From: a bacterium | GTDB taxonomy: Bacteria > Myxococcota_A > Bradymonadia > Bradymonadales > Bradymonadaceae | Assembly (NCBI GenBank): GCA_030427705.1 | Contig: JAUIBR010000008.1 | Coordinates: 62,001 to 126,000 of the forward strand | Direction: 5' to 3' | Length of the DNA: 64,000 bases | In this document: positions 49,101 to 55,835 of the stretch, piece by piece | Position numbering within the stretch: position 1 is the first letter of the stretch | Layout: the number at the start of each line of letters is the position of its first letter | Made by a program: the position numbers and the translations under genes | The notes under the pieces: generated by a model | The model's database searches: none | Told to the model about the DNA's origin: nothing | Seen by the model: only the letters and a program-made list of their open reading frames with translations

Positions 49101-49823
49101 GAGCGGATTCTGAAGCAGCTTCGTGGCTCCTATAAGAAGGTCGGCATCATGATCGAGGGCGTCTACTCGATGGACGGTGACATCCCCGACCTGCCGAAGT
49201 TCATCGAGCTGAAGAAGAAGTACAAATGCTTACTCTACGTCGATGAAGCGCACTCGGTCGGGACCATTGGTCCACGCGGTGCTGGCGTTGCCGACTACTT
49301 CGGGCTGGACGCCCGTGAAGTCGATTGCTGGATGGGCACGCTCTCGAAGTCATTTGCGAGTTGCGGTGGTTATGTCGCGGCCAGCAAAGAGCTTATCGAG
49401 TACCTCAAGTACACCGTTCCCGGCTTCATCTTCTCCGCAGGTATCAGCCCTGCAAACTCCGCAGCTGCCCTGGCTTCGGTGCGGCTTATCAAGCAGCACC
49501 CAGAGGTGCCTCAGCAGCTGCAAGCACGCTCCGAGTTCTTCCTGCAAGCCTGCAAGAAGCGCGGAATCGACACCGGTTTGTCCAAGGACTCCGCTGTTGT
49601 TCCATGCATCGTCGGCAACTCCATGGACTGCCTCAAGCTGTCGGAACGTCTGGCCGAGCGCGGCATCAACGTGCAGCCAATCGTCTATCCTGCGGTCGAT
49701 GACAACGAGTCGCGACTGCGCTTCTTCTTGAGTTCAACGCATACGGAAGAAGAGCTTGAGTTTACGGCTCAAGCGATTGAGGAAGAGTTGACGGCGATTC
49801 GTAGTGGGGCGGCGGCGGAATAG
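43116..49823 (+). CDS. Type I polyketide synthase KS-AT-ACP-KR-DH fused to alpha-oxoamine synthase
   Basis: 2235 residues. KS (1-450): Cys205 in DAACASS, His340 in HGTAT, His374 in KAHIGH. AT (about 560-870): Ser663 in GHSLGE and HAFH at 763-766, the malonyl-CoA type. A Q/Ala-rich linker leads to an ACP (Ser1059 in LGFDSLM). KR (about 1200-1540): GASRGIG at 1327, Lys1429, Ser1452 or 1453, Tyr1466, all intact. DH (about 1560-1820): His1570 followed by P in the HxxxxxxxxP motif (E where G is usual), FHGPS, and D1737-x3-Q1741. No ER and no thioesterase. Residues about 1840-2235 form a PLP-dependent alpha-oxoamine synthase of the AONS/serine palmitoyltransferase family (YVDEAHSVGTIG; PLP Lys2078 in GTLSKSFASCGG). 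The KS-AT-ACP-KR-DH order is that of PUFA/enediyne-type iterative synthases; the C-terminal synthase would release the chain by decarboxylative condensation with an amino acid. Confidence 0.93.
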   Translation: MTNVNPRDIAVIGYSCRFADADNVDEFWANLVAGKASFKPVPKDRWNHESFFSDHSRKADKTYAKSGAFIDDVSSFPAFHFGIAPRRVETMDPQHRMVLDAVRVALQDAGLEHGEGYDPEMVGTFLGVSTSEYANLTTSRTMAMMMNDGQLGDADDAADGLAHSVENVAPISAFSMTGILLNMAAANVAHQWKFKGPAYTVDAACASSLVAIHDGITNIRAGICDIAIAGGVYANLTPSTLVGFSRIGAISKSGVCRPFDENADGFVQGDGVGIVVLKSLEKALADGDRIHAVIKGSGINNDGDTSGPMAPAVEGQADVIRRAQKDAGIDPTSIGYVQCHGTATKVGDPVEVSALREVLGEDGEAVHIGSVKAHIGHTMSAAGVAGLLHAILSVENGVVTPVPGFGSPNPELKLESSRFNVPTEPVNWATNGTPRRAGVSAFGFGGTNCHMIVEEPPRQAPVAVAEKAQLVVISAENRQLLAEHASELALAIHARESSLADVAFTLNKTRKFEAARLALVVKDAQDLVVQLNEAAERLTTSDALLVGPNTLATPTENEVSPVTFMFPGQGAQRPQLMRELYDQYEGFRTRLDSLTAVVDTLELPLLHYIYPDLRDVSVDEDTAAAELTATEVCQPAMAALGLALAGWLQDEFGLSPDFTIGHSLGEFVAAAVGGLLTSEDALKFVAKRGQLMAELELDDYGSMAAVRADESETQALIGDHDVVVANVNYPQQTVVSGATNAIDAFVTDLESKDVKVTKLNVSHAFHSPVVEPIAESLHSVVEGLSFEEPTATVVSAITKSAYDAANANDTFVKHATSAVDFIGALEVCSEGGSRTFVEVGAGTTLTRFANGTLDRKSHHARTFVSRDADENLEFMRTLGAMIALGYDVDLSAVTPQGNLVTLPATKLEQQSYWIVRDKKQPLAIASDEAPKKEAVVATNDSNGSNKHDSTAALVALFQQQNAILAEHARIMATQTAMLTGQAPPDLDLQALSVQAAALPTTASSAPAPATPAPVEEPTAAAPSHDFEAIVLETVAEVSAFPKEALKMDQQLATELGFDSLMFVDLGTALQKAIPELGAIPQDAFSMETRIKDVVAFLETQVAKGPVAEAAVAKDETLRRYEPTLVARELGFLPGEPPFKAGSTVAVVADQGGLAQKLVDALASTNAKFAYVEDDKLPKGATSLLYLAGLDEKASAKDLLAGKLTRPNERLRSLAAQLHGSANGAPDSVVVITDNKSPLQLGLTAIAKSLSREWPRTLVRTVRMDAKVKADVLAKELHNASQDLEVVYNQNGRQVIALAKAPFETKTQEPNTDYRKPITKDDTVVFTGASRGIGAKIAIELAKRTKASLIIAGRTAEADLGDDAKANLKAMRDAGSSVEYVAWDVSVAPDKSVAKLLKGATVAIHSAGLIRDREIQAKTAEDFETVTAVKVDGLVHLTQALNLKKLSKLVVFSSWAGRFGNRGQADYAAANEVMGALASSLATDSLQVKVIDWPAWETSDMVQSIPESVREAMRQQGVTFINDQDGVNAFFDELQTPGIEALYGVDLPSELRTLRSRWGLSTETHPYLADHTLREKPVLPFASAMDYIAITAQSAIGNGPFEIRNLTLYRGVDVDEPVSLHVKADCRVNGDRFADVEIKCEKQGKTFVAYGGNYIAGRPQMPEISVRKQGVIEGAHPDMPLDKFYAQHAFHGPSIAAIERVEETGDAHLVGWVKTSTPAELVSNPIREKWAIDPRVVDGAMQLVLYWLQAKKDMAAFPTSFDSYVQIQAFPAEGLVRTTMVLHELDDQKVIGSVLFEDAEGNLLATMSRLQARVFDLAVEEDDAGMDIPEELWKITAFPEVEALSQRLQMAELIGLRNPYFVTHDGVAKNKAVIEGKEMVNFSSYNYLGFSGHPAVSGAAKEAVDRFGTSVSASRLASGQIPLHQELEEEIADFVGVDAALVFSAGHATNESVIGHLFNEGDLIIHDSLAHNSILTGCALSGAKRLAFKHNDYDDLERILKQLRGSYKKVGIMIEGVYSMDGDIPDLPKFIELKKKYKCLLYVDEAHSVGTIGPRGAGVADYFGLDAREVDCWMGTLSKSFASCGGYVAASKELIEYLKYTVPGFIFSAGISPANSAAALASVRLIKQHPEVPQQLQARSEFFLQACKKRGIDTGLSKDSAVVPCIVGNSMDCLKLSERLAERGINVQPIVYPAVDDNESRLRFFLSSTHTEEELEFTAQAIEEELTAIRSGAAAE

Positions 49824-49880
49824 GCTCGCTGCTTTGCGCTGGCTGCTTCGCGCTGGCTACTTCGTGCGTGCTGCTTCGCG
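49824..49880. repeat. Short GCTGCTTCGCGCTG tandem repeat after the PKS stop
   Basis: About four imperfect units (CTGCTTTGCGCTGG, CTGCTTCGCGCTGG, CTACTTCGTGCGTG, CTGCTTCGCGCGG). It begins right after the stop codon, as do the arrays at 29996 and 37297, and shares the TTCGCGC core. Confidence 0.75.
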
Positions 49881-49887
49881 CGGTCAT

Positions 49888-49914
49888 TAGTCTTTGGTCT
49901 TTGGCTTTTGGTCT
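49888..49914. repeat. Distant copy of the CTTTGG/TTAGTC minisatellite
   Basis: TTAGTCTTTGGTCTTTGG followed by CTTTTGG resembles the reverse complement of the 33-bp repeats at 16650-16720 (which contain CCAAAGACTAA). Confidence 0.55.
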
Positions 49915-49942
49915 CATTGACTTCAGCCAATCAATGGTCACC

Positions 49943-50035
49943 TTGAAAATTCGAAGGCTGCCTTCGGTTTTTCAACAAAATTTGATCTAGAGAACCTATT
50001 TTGCTAGAAAATTCGAAGTTAAACTTCGAGATTTC
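49943..50035. promoter_or_regulatory. Two related palindromes upstream of the AAA/DUF4143 gene
   Basis: Palindrome 1 (49943-49975) has 16-bp arms around one base, with two mismatches. Palindrome 2 (50007-50035) has 14-bp arms around one base, also with two mismatches. Both left arms contain GAAAATTCGAAG. The centres are 62 bp apart, about six helical turns. The second ends 5 bp before the ATG at 50041, and no ribosome site is visible. The first also has a GGTTTTT tail and might end PKS transcription. Confidence 0.75.
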
Positions 50036-50040
50036 AAGTT

Positions 50041-51177
50041 ATGGTGATTCAAAGGCCTGCGGATCAAGCGCGGGTTTCGAAACTGTTAAAGCAGTTCCCG
50101 GTAGTGGCAATTGTTGGTCCGCGCCAGGTTGGAAAGACCACGTTGGCGCTCGAATTGTCGAAGGCGTTCGATGTCGTTCATCATTTTGATTTGGAGGACC
50201 CGCAGGACCTTGCGCGTCTGCAAGAGCCAGGTTTGGCGCTGAGACCGCTTGAGGGGTTAGTCATCATAGATGAGGTGCAACGCAAGCCTGACCTGTTTCC
50301 ATTGCTCAGGGTGCTAGCAGACCGAAAGGACACGTCCACCAAGTTTTTGATTCTGGGAAGCGCTTCGCCAGAGCTGATTCAGGACGGCTCGGAGTCACTG
50401 GCTGGCCGAATCGCATTTCATGAACTGGCGGGGTTCTCGCTGGGCGATGTTGGTCCCGATTACTTGGACAATCTGTGGGTGCGTGGTGGATATCCTCGGT
50501 CGTTCCTGTCGATGGAAACCGAGTATAGCGTCGAGTGGCGCGAACAATTCATCAAAACCTACCTAGAGCGTGATTTGTCCGAGCTTGGTTTTGGCATTCC
50601 TTCGACGACCTTGAGGCGGTTCTGGAGCATGCTCGCTCACTACCATGGCCAGACCTTGAACTATTCTGAGCTTGGGCGCTCACTTCCTGCGTCGGATAAT
50701 ACGGTTCGATCTTATGTCGATATCTTGGCTTCAACCTACATGGTCATGGTGTTGCAGCCTTGGTTCGAGAACATCTCGAAGCGCCAGGTAAAGTCACCCA
50801 AAATCTACATTCGCGATTCGGGGCTTTTTCACACGTTGTTGGGTATCGACACCAAACTCCAGTTGGAACGGCATCCCAAGCTTGGCGCGTCGTGGGAAGG
50901 GTTTGCGTTGATGGAAATCATCCGACGCCATCCAAAACACGACCCCTATTTTTGGGCGACACACGCCGGTGCGGAGCTCGATTTGATGCTGGTAAGAGGG
51001 GACGAACGTCTTGGGTTTGAATTCAAACGTACCGATAGCCCGAAAGCCACTCGGTCAATGCACACCGCGTTGACCGAACTGAAGCTCAACGAGCTCACAG
51101 TGATTCATGGCGGGTCGGCTCGGTTTCCGTTGGCTGACAACATCGAAGCGGTTGGGTTGTCGTCCTTGAAAGCTTGA
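50041..51177 (+). CDS. AAA_14/DUF4143 ATPase
   Basis: 378 residues. An N-terminal P-loop ATPase (Walker A VGPRQVGKTTLA at about 25-36; Walker B LVIIDEVQRKPDLFPLL; sensor LILGSASPEL) is followed by the DUF4143 region with its family landmarks: GGYPRSFL, TYLERDL, a winged-helix-like stretch LNYSELGRSLPASDNTVRSYVDIL and a C-terminal nuclease-like E-LDLML...EFKR core. These ATPases are scattered patchily across bacteria; the role is unknown, though the end resembles a restriction-endonuclease fold. Apparently monocistronic and downstream of two palindromes. The local base composition is AT-richer than its neighbours just upstream, which hints at acquisition. Confidence 0.88.
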   Translation: MVIQRPADQARVSKLLKQFPVVAIVGPRQVGKTTLALELSKAFDVVHHFDLEDPQDLARLQEPGLALRPLEGLVIIDEVQRKPDLFPLLRVLADRKDTSTKFLILGSASPELIQDGSESLAGRIAFHELAGFSLGDVGPDYLDNLWVRGGYPRSFLSMETEYSVEWREQFIKTYLERDLSELGFGIPSTTLRRFWSMLAHYHGQTLNYSELGRSLPASDNTVRSYVDILASTYMVMVLQPWFENISKRQVKSPKIYIRDSGLFHTLLGIDTKLQLERHPKLGASWEGFALMEIIRRHPKHDPYFWATHAGAELDLMLVRGDERLGFEFKRTDSPKATRSMHTALTELKLNELTVIHGGSARFPLADNIEAVGLSSLKA

Positions 51178-51252
51178 GTATTTTCTTACCTCGTTCACAC
51201 GACGTTCACATCACTCGGTTAGCCTCCTCTTCATCAATTGACGGAGTCGCTG

Positions 51253-51708
51253 ATGCTGAGTTTTCTACGTGCCCTTACCGCCGAACTCGATCGAGTTCAC
51301 TTTCGCCATTGGAGAGTGCTCTTTGCGCTCTTCGTCGCGTCGTCGGCGAGCTTCCTGTATTTCCATCATCAAATCGAGGAGCAACGCGCGCAGAAGACCG
51401 GCGAGTTGATGGTCTTGGCATACCGCTTTCATCACGAGAATCGTGACTTCTACAAAAAGGAAGGCCGCGCTCAGTTAGTGATGAATCAACGAAAGAGCGT
51501 GTGGGGGCAGGATTTCTGCCGCCATATCTCGGACGTCAGCCGCAATTTTGAGTGGGACGAAGACTGCAAGGTCGAACCAGACGTCCTGGCGACGTTGACC
51601 GTCTATCATGAAACCGAAGAGATAAAGCTCGAGTTCAAACAGGACCAGCCATGGCCGTTTGACCCAATCCACGTGGTGTCGACACCGAAGGGCGTGACAT
51701 CCGAATGA
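51253..51708 (+). CDS. Small single-pass membrane protein, unknown
   Basis: 151 residues from the ATG at 51253, chosen for GGAG 5 bp upstream; a TTG at 51238 is an alternative. One membrane helix (about 22-40; VLFALFVASSASFLYFHH) is followed by a charged domain of about 110 residues, probably periplasmic, with two Cys (DFCRHI, DEDCKVE). No family recognised. Confidence 0.6.
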   Translation: MLSFLRALTAELDRVHFRHWRVLFALFVASSASFLYFHHQIEEQRAQKTGELMVLAYRFHHENRDFYKKEGRAQLVMNQRKSVWGQDFCRHISDVSRNFEWDEDCKVEPDVLATLTVYHETEEIKLEFKQDQPWPFDPIHVVSTPKGVTSE

Positions 51709-52321
51709 GGTCTGACGTGGGCATGGTTTCGTTTATGAGCACATTCTGGACGGTACATCACAGCTTCCAGCAACCAGCTTTGGGTGTGGATCAATTTGTG
51801 AGCAGACTGTTGTTGTATGTCAGATTGTAGATTGCGTTTCTTACCACAGAGGGCCCACCGAAGCCCGTGAGGACCCACAGAGAGTGCGGTGGTTTTTGGC
51901 TTCGCTTCGAGTCGGGCGATATCCGCTTTGGCCGCAGTCGATTCACTCGTTTGGCAGGAGCCAAACTCCGTTCACGAAGCGTCCACGCGGACATCACACC
52001 GCCTCTTGCTGCCGCCTGACCGACGCTACGGTTCCTACGCCTGACGGCGTGGCACCTGCACTCTAGCCCTGTTGCACCGCTTAAGATGCCGACCCGCAAC
52101 CGAATGACAAAGAAATCTCGGTGGGGCCTCACGGATCTCGGTTCCTCTCGGTGGCCAAAATGCGCAATCCACAACAACCACGTTAGCTACACGCGCGAAG
52201 GCGCCCACCATGATCGCAAATGAAACCACACCCTCTGACATTAGCTGAAACTATTGGTTAGCTGATGGAATAGGCAACAACCGCGCGGTAGGTTCACGTC
52301 GCAATCAAAGGAGGTAACGAT
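51709..52321. other. 613-bp gap without a credible gene
   Basis: The ORFs here are short, out of style in composition and lack ribosome sites. A CACAGAGGGCCCAC / GACCCACAGAGAG pair of short direct repeats lies at about 51844-51884. The last 12 bp before 52322 form the strong ribosome site of the next gene. Confidence 0.5.
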
Positions 52322-52936
52322 ATGGCACACGTCGTTATGCAATCGGCCGAATTCGCCACGGTTGAACAAGCACAGAAGGCAGAAAGTGAACTGAAGTGGC
52401 TCTGCGATGCCTATACAGATTTTGAAGCCAATGACCCGGATCCATGGAATCAAGAGCGGATTCCGCCGCCGCTGATCGAATTCGGAAAGCGGCATGGATT
52501 GGACTGGCCAAACGAGAAACATGCGCGATTCCTGCTGAAGGGCGGGTTCGCAGAGATGGTCGAGCTCTTGCGGCTCGATAGGATGGTCTTCTTCTGGGGC
52601 GGTGGCTTTGACATGGGCGACGAACCATTGCGACAGATCTTGAGGAAACTCGGCGCCACGGACGTACGTGAGACGTGTGATCTGATCGTCAAATGCACCG
52701 ACCCAGATTCAAGAATCGCGGAGCTTGCGCAGTTTCTTGAAGACGAGGATTTCGAGGAGCAGTACTTCGTCGATGATTACGATGATTGGGCCTATTTCTC
52801 GGTCAAGCTCGAAGGCGACAACCACTCACGGATGATTTGGTTCGATGACTCCGGAGTCCAAGACTGGGCGTTTGTCACCATGCTCTATCAGCTGGATGGC
52901 GAGGACCCACGGTTCGCGGCACCAGCCAGCGACTGA
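52322..52936 (+). CDS. Acidic cytoplasmic protein, unknown
   Basis: 204 residues, strongly acidic, Trp/Asp-rich (LARLDRM absent; VFFWGGGFDMGDEPLRQIL and DDYDDWAYFSVKLEGDN stand out). No signal peptide or membrane segment. An AAAGGAGGTAACGAT ribosome site precedes the ATG, so it is probably well expressed. No family recognised. Convergent with the next gene, 1 bp between stops. Confidence 0.7.
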   Translation: MAHVVMQSAEFATVEQAQKAESELKWLCDAYTDFEANDPDPWNQERIPPPLIEFGKRHGLDWPNEKHARFLLKGGFAEMVELLRLDRMVFFWGGGFDMGDEPLRQILRKLGATDVRETCDLIVKCTDPDSRIAELAQFLEDEDFEEQYFVDDYDDWAYFSVKLEGDNHSRMIWFDDSGVQDWAFVTMLYQLDGEDPRFAAPASD

Positions 52937-52937
52937 C

Positions 52938-53561
52938 CTACATGAGCAAAGTCACCGACACGAAGCCGATGATCAGCGCAGCTACGAGAACGATGATTGA
53001 AACGACCGCCGCGACCGCGAACACCATGAACATGAGCGATTTGTCGGACGACTCGACTACGGATTCGACCACGGCTGGTTCAACCATGCTCCAGTTACTC
53101 GATTGCGAGACCAACGACCGCACGGTGTCTAGATAGTCCAATCCTTCGTGGGCGCCTACTTCGGTCCAACACCAACGACCATCGCTGTCACGCGAGAGGA
53201 AGATAATCCAGGGAGGGCCTTCTCCCATCGGGTTGTAGCTCAGAATCATGGGGGAGCGAGACATGGCCTGCACGTGGTACTCGACGTGCATCTCGTAGTT
53301 CCATTTCCAGCCTGCCGGGAAGATCTCGACCTCCGACATCTGCGGTCCGCGCAGCACCTCGCTGACTCGCCAAACCGAACTGTTCAATTGGAATGGAGGG
53401 CATGATCCAGCTGGCTCACCGTAGGTCTCCATCTGCGCAATCTCGGCAGCCGATGGCGAAATTTCGATGGTGTTGATTACCGAGGTCGGCTCGGCGATTG
53501 CGATAAACTCAGCGTGGCACAACGACTCAAGGTCGACGTCTTCGTAGTGAATCTGGCCCAT
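52938..53561 (-). CDS. C-tail-anchored membrane protein downstream of feoB
   Basis: 207 residues with no signal peptide, a soluble N-terminal part of about 165 residues (CHAEFIAIAEPTSVINTIEI, VWRVSEVLRGPQMSEVEIFP) and one hydrophobic C-terminal helix (about 180-205; FAVAAVVSIIVLVAALIIGF). The layout implies a tail anchor with the domain in the cytoplasm. It begins 10 bp after the feoB stop on the same strand, so it is probably the third gene of the feoAB operon. It does not resemble FeoC, which is smaller and has a winged helix. Confidence 0.7.
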   Translation of the reverse strand: MGQIHYEDVDLESLCHAEFIAIAEPTSVINTIEISPSAAEIAQMETYGEPAGSCPPFQLNSSVWRVSEVLRGPQMSEVEIFPAGWKWNYEMHVEYHVQAMSRSPMILSYNPMGEGPPWIIFLSRDSDGRWCWTEVGAHEGLDYLDTVRSLVSQSSNWSMVEPAVVESVVESSDKSLMFMVFAVAAVVSIIVLVAALIIGFVSVTLLM

Positions 53562-53571
53562 GGGCAGCTTC

Positions 53572-55479
53572 CTAGGTCAAGAACGCCTCGGTCAACTGGT
53601 AGGTGATGAAGGCGCCGATGTATGCGACCACAAACATATAGGCGAACGCCACGGCAGGCCATTTCCAACCGGCAGTTTCGCGTTTCATCACCGCCAACGT
53701 CGACACGCATTGCAGGGCGTAGACGAAGAAGACCATTAATGCCAGCACGGTTGGCAGTGGGTAGGCCGGTGAGCCGTCTTCGTGTTTGGCGTTCTTCAGG
53801 CGTTCGCCCAGGCCTTCGAAGTCTTCCTCGTCACCTGTGAACGAGTAGATTTGGGCAAGTGTTGCGACGATGACTTCACGCGCAGCGAGACTCGCGATGA
53901 GGCCGATTCCAATCTTCCAATCGAACCCAAGGGGTCGAATGATGGGTTCGATGGTTTTGCCGATTTTCGCGGCGGTGCTGTGTTCGACCTGGTAGGTCGC
54001 GACCGCTGCCGCGTCGCCCGCAATCTCCGCCGGCGGTTCAACTTGTGGGAACGTCAGAGCGGCCCAGAGCAGAACGCTGGCTACCAAGATGACGGTTCCT
54101 GCTTTGGTCAGGAACGCGCGTACGCCGCGCCACACGCGGTGGCCGACCACCTTGAAGGTCGGCAGGCGGTAGGGCGGAAGCTCCATATAGAACGGGTAGG
54201 TTGCTCCCCGAAGCACGCCGCGTTTGAAGATGACACCAGCCACAAAGGCGCTGACGGAACCCAAAAGATAGAGCCCAAAGAGCACAACACCCTGCAGATT
54301 GAAGATGCCTAGAATAGATGTCTGCGGGACGAACGCGGCGATCAGTAATCCGTACACTGGCAGACGTGCTGCGCAGGTCATGAACGGTGCGACCATGATA
54401 GTCGCCAGCCGACTTTTTGGATCCGGAATACTGCGGGCCGCCATGATGCCGGGAATCGCGCATGCGTATGAGGAAAGCAGGGCGATGAACGAGCGTCCTT
54501 CGAGGCCAGCCCAACCCATCACGCGGTCGATCACGAATGCGGCCCGGGCCATGTACCCGGTGCCCTCTAACAGAGCGATCAACAAGAGCAAGAGCGCAAT
54601 CTGTGGGACGAAGACGACCACGCCGCCAACCCCACCGATGATGCCGTCAACCAATAGGCTCTTCAGCAAGCCGTCGGGCAAGACGCCCGCCAAAAGCTCA
54701 CCGAGGGCGAGCACGCCGCCTTCAAACAAGTCCTGAAACGGCGCGGCCACGACGAAGATAATCTGGAAGAACAGGAACATCACGATCGCGAAGATCGCGA
54801 TGCCCAAAACTGGATGGAGGACCCATTTGTCGATCGCGTCTGTAACCGTCGATTCGTTGTTCGGTTGGGTTACGGCTTTCTCGAAGATTGCGTCGGCCCA
54901 GGCGTATCGTTCTTCGATATCCTCAGGCACGTCGTGTGGGTCTTGTTCCCAAGTTCGGCTCTTTGCAAGCACAGCCCGAACGTCGTCGATCCCGATGCCG
55001 CGGTTACCGACAACACCGATTACAGGGATACCCAACTCGCGCGCCAAGACGGGCACTTTCACCGCACCACCGCGCGCCTTGAGCTCGTCGATCATCGTCA
55101 AGACAAGCACGGCCGGAAGCCCGTGTCGCATCACCTCGCCGACCAATTGCAACGAGCGCGCAAGCGTCGTGGCATCGGCGACGACGACCACGCCGTCCGG
55201 CGCGTCAACGTCCTCGATTCGACCGTGAAGCACGTCAACCGTGACCGCCTCGTCGGGACTCAAGGCGTCAAGAGCGTAGGTGCCAGGCAAGTCGATCAAC
55301 GTGATTTCACGGTCGTCGACGGCCATTGTGCCCATGACATGTTCAACGGTCACACCGGCGTAGTTTGCGACCTTTTGGCGCAATCCCGTCAGTGCATTGA
55401 ACAGGGTGGTTTTCCCGGAGTTCGGGCTGCCGATCAGCGCAAGCAGACGCTCGCCTTCATTTGCCGATGCTGCACTCAT
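53572..55479 (-). CDS. feoB: FeoB ferrous iron transporter
   Basis: 635 residues. The N-terminal G domain has G1 GSPNSGKTT (17-25), the G3 DLPGTYAL and G4 TMID. A helical linker and 8 or more membrane helices follow. The conserved Cys-containing gates are present: SSYACAIPGIMA and FMTCAARLPVYGL. It is shorter than E. coli FeoB (773) because the inner loops are trimmed, but it has all core parts. It imports Fe(II) across the inner membrane. It lies 18 bp after feoA under a Fur-controlled promoter. Confidence 0.96.
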   Translation of the reverse strand: MSAASANEGERLLALIGSPNSGKTTLFNALTGLRQKVANYAGVTVEHVMGTMAVDDREITLIDLPGTYALDALSPDEAVTVDVLHGRIEDVDAPDGVVVVADATTLARSLQLVGEVMRHGLPAVLVLTMIDELKARGGAVKVPVLARELGIPVIGVVGNRGIGIDDVRAVLAKSRTWEQDPHDVPEDIEERYAWADAIFEKAVTQPNNESTVTDAIDKWVLHPVLGIAIFAIVMFLFFQIIFVVAAPFQDLFEGGVLALGELLAGVLPDGLLKSLLVDGIIGGVGGVVVFVPQIALLLLLIALLEGTGYMARAAFVIDRVMGWAGLEGRSFIALLSSYACAIPGIMAARSIPDPKSRLATIMVAPFMTCAARLPVYGLLIAAFVPQTSILGIFNLQGVVLFGLYLLGSVSAFVAGVIFKRGVLRGATYPFYMELPPYRLPTFKVVGHRVWRGVRAFLTKAGTVILVASVLLWAALTFPQVEPPAEIAGDAAAVATYQVEHSTAAKIGKTIEPIIRPLGFDWKIGIGLIASLAAREVIVATLAQIYSFTGDEEDFEGLGERLKNAKHEDGSPAYPLPTVLALMVFFVYALQCVSTLAVMKRETAGWKWPAVAFAYMFVVAYIGAFITYQLTEAFLT

Positions 55480-55497
55480 TTTTGGTCCGAACGCGCC

Positions 55498-55740
55498 TTA
55501 CTGCGCGACGCTAAGGAACTTCGATTCAGTCTTTCGCAGACTGACCCGACCTCCACGAACTTCGTATTCGATGGGGTCGCCTAGAGGGGCTTTCCGAATG
55601 ACTCGAACAATGGAACCGGGGACAAATCCCAGTGACATGACACGCGCGCGCAGTGATGCCGGCATTTCGACATCGATCGCCTCGATTCGGGCGTCTTGTC
55701 CGGGAGTCAGCTGGTTGAGAGGAAGGTTTGATCCAGCCAT
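55498..55740 (-). CDS. feoA: FeoA iron transport accessory protein
   Basis: 80 residues with the SH3-like fold of FeoA: LTPGQDARIEAID near the start, SLRARVMSLGFVPGSIVRVI in the middle and a beta-rich end (EYEVRGGRVSLRK). FeoA binds and tunes FeoB. GAGGTG lies 6 bp before the ATG. First gene of the feoA-feoB operon. Confidence 0.95.
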   Translation of the reverse strand: MAGSNLPLNQLTPGQDARIEAIDVEMPASLRARVMSLGFVPGSIVRVIRKAPLGDPIEYEVRGGRVSLRKTESKFLSVAQ

Positions 55741-55765
55741 GGGGTCACCTCGCTTAGGTAACCTC

Positions 55766-55794
55766 TATATAGGCATTTTGAGAATGATTTTCAA
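55766..55794 (-). promoter_or_regulatory. feoA promoter
   Basis: On the minus strand TTGAAA (55794-55789) and TATATA (55771-55766) are 17 bp apart, a near-consensus sigma70 promoter about 26 bp upstream of the feoA start. Its -35 box lies inside the second Fur-like site. Confidence 0.85.
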
Positions 55795-55796
55795 GA

Positions 55797-55819
55797 CAAT
55801 TGATAATGATTATCAATTG
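55797..55819. promoter_or_regulatory. Fur box (perfect palindrome)
   Basis: A 23-bp palindrome, perfect except for its central base, containing TGATAATGATTATCA, very close to the Fur consensus. A second, weaker copy (TTGAGAATGATTTTCAA, 55778-55794) overlaps the feoA -35 box. Iron-loaded Fur bound here would block the promoter. Confidence 0.93.
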
Positions 55820-55835
55820 CACGGAGGTCATCGTT

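Noticed and set aside
51709-52321. Small gene or decayed gene in the 613-bp gap
   Set aside because: ORFs of about 60 codons in several frames, none with ribosome site or protein-like composition.
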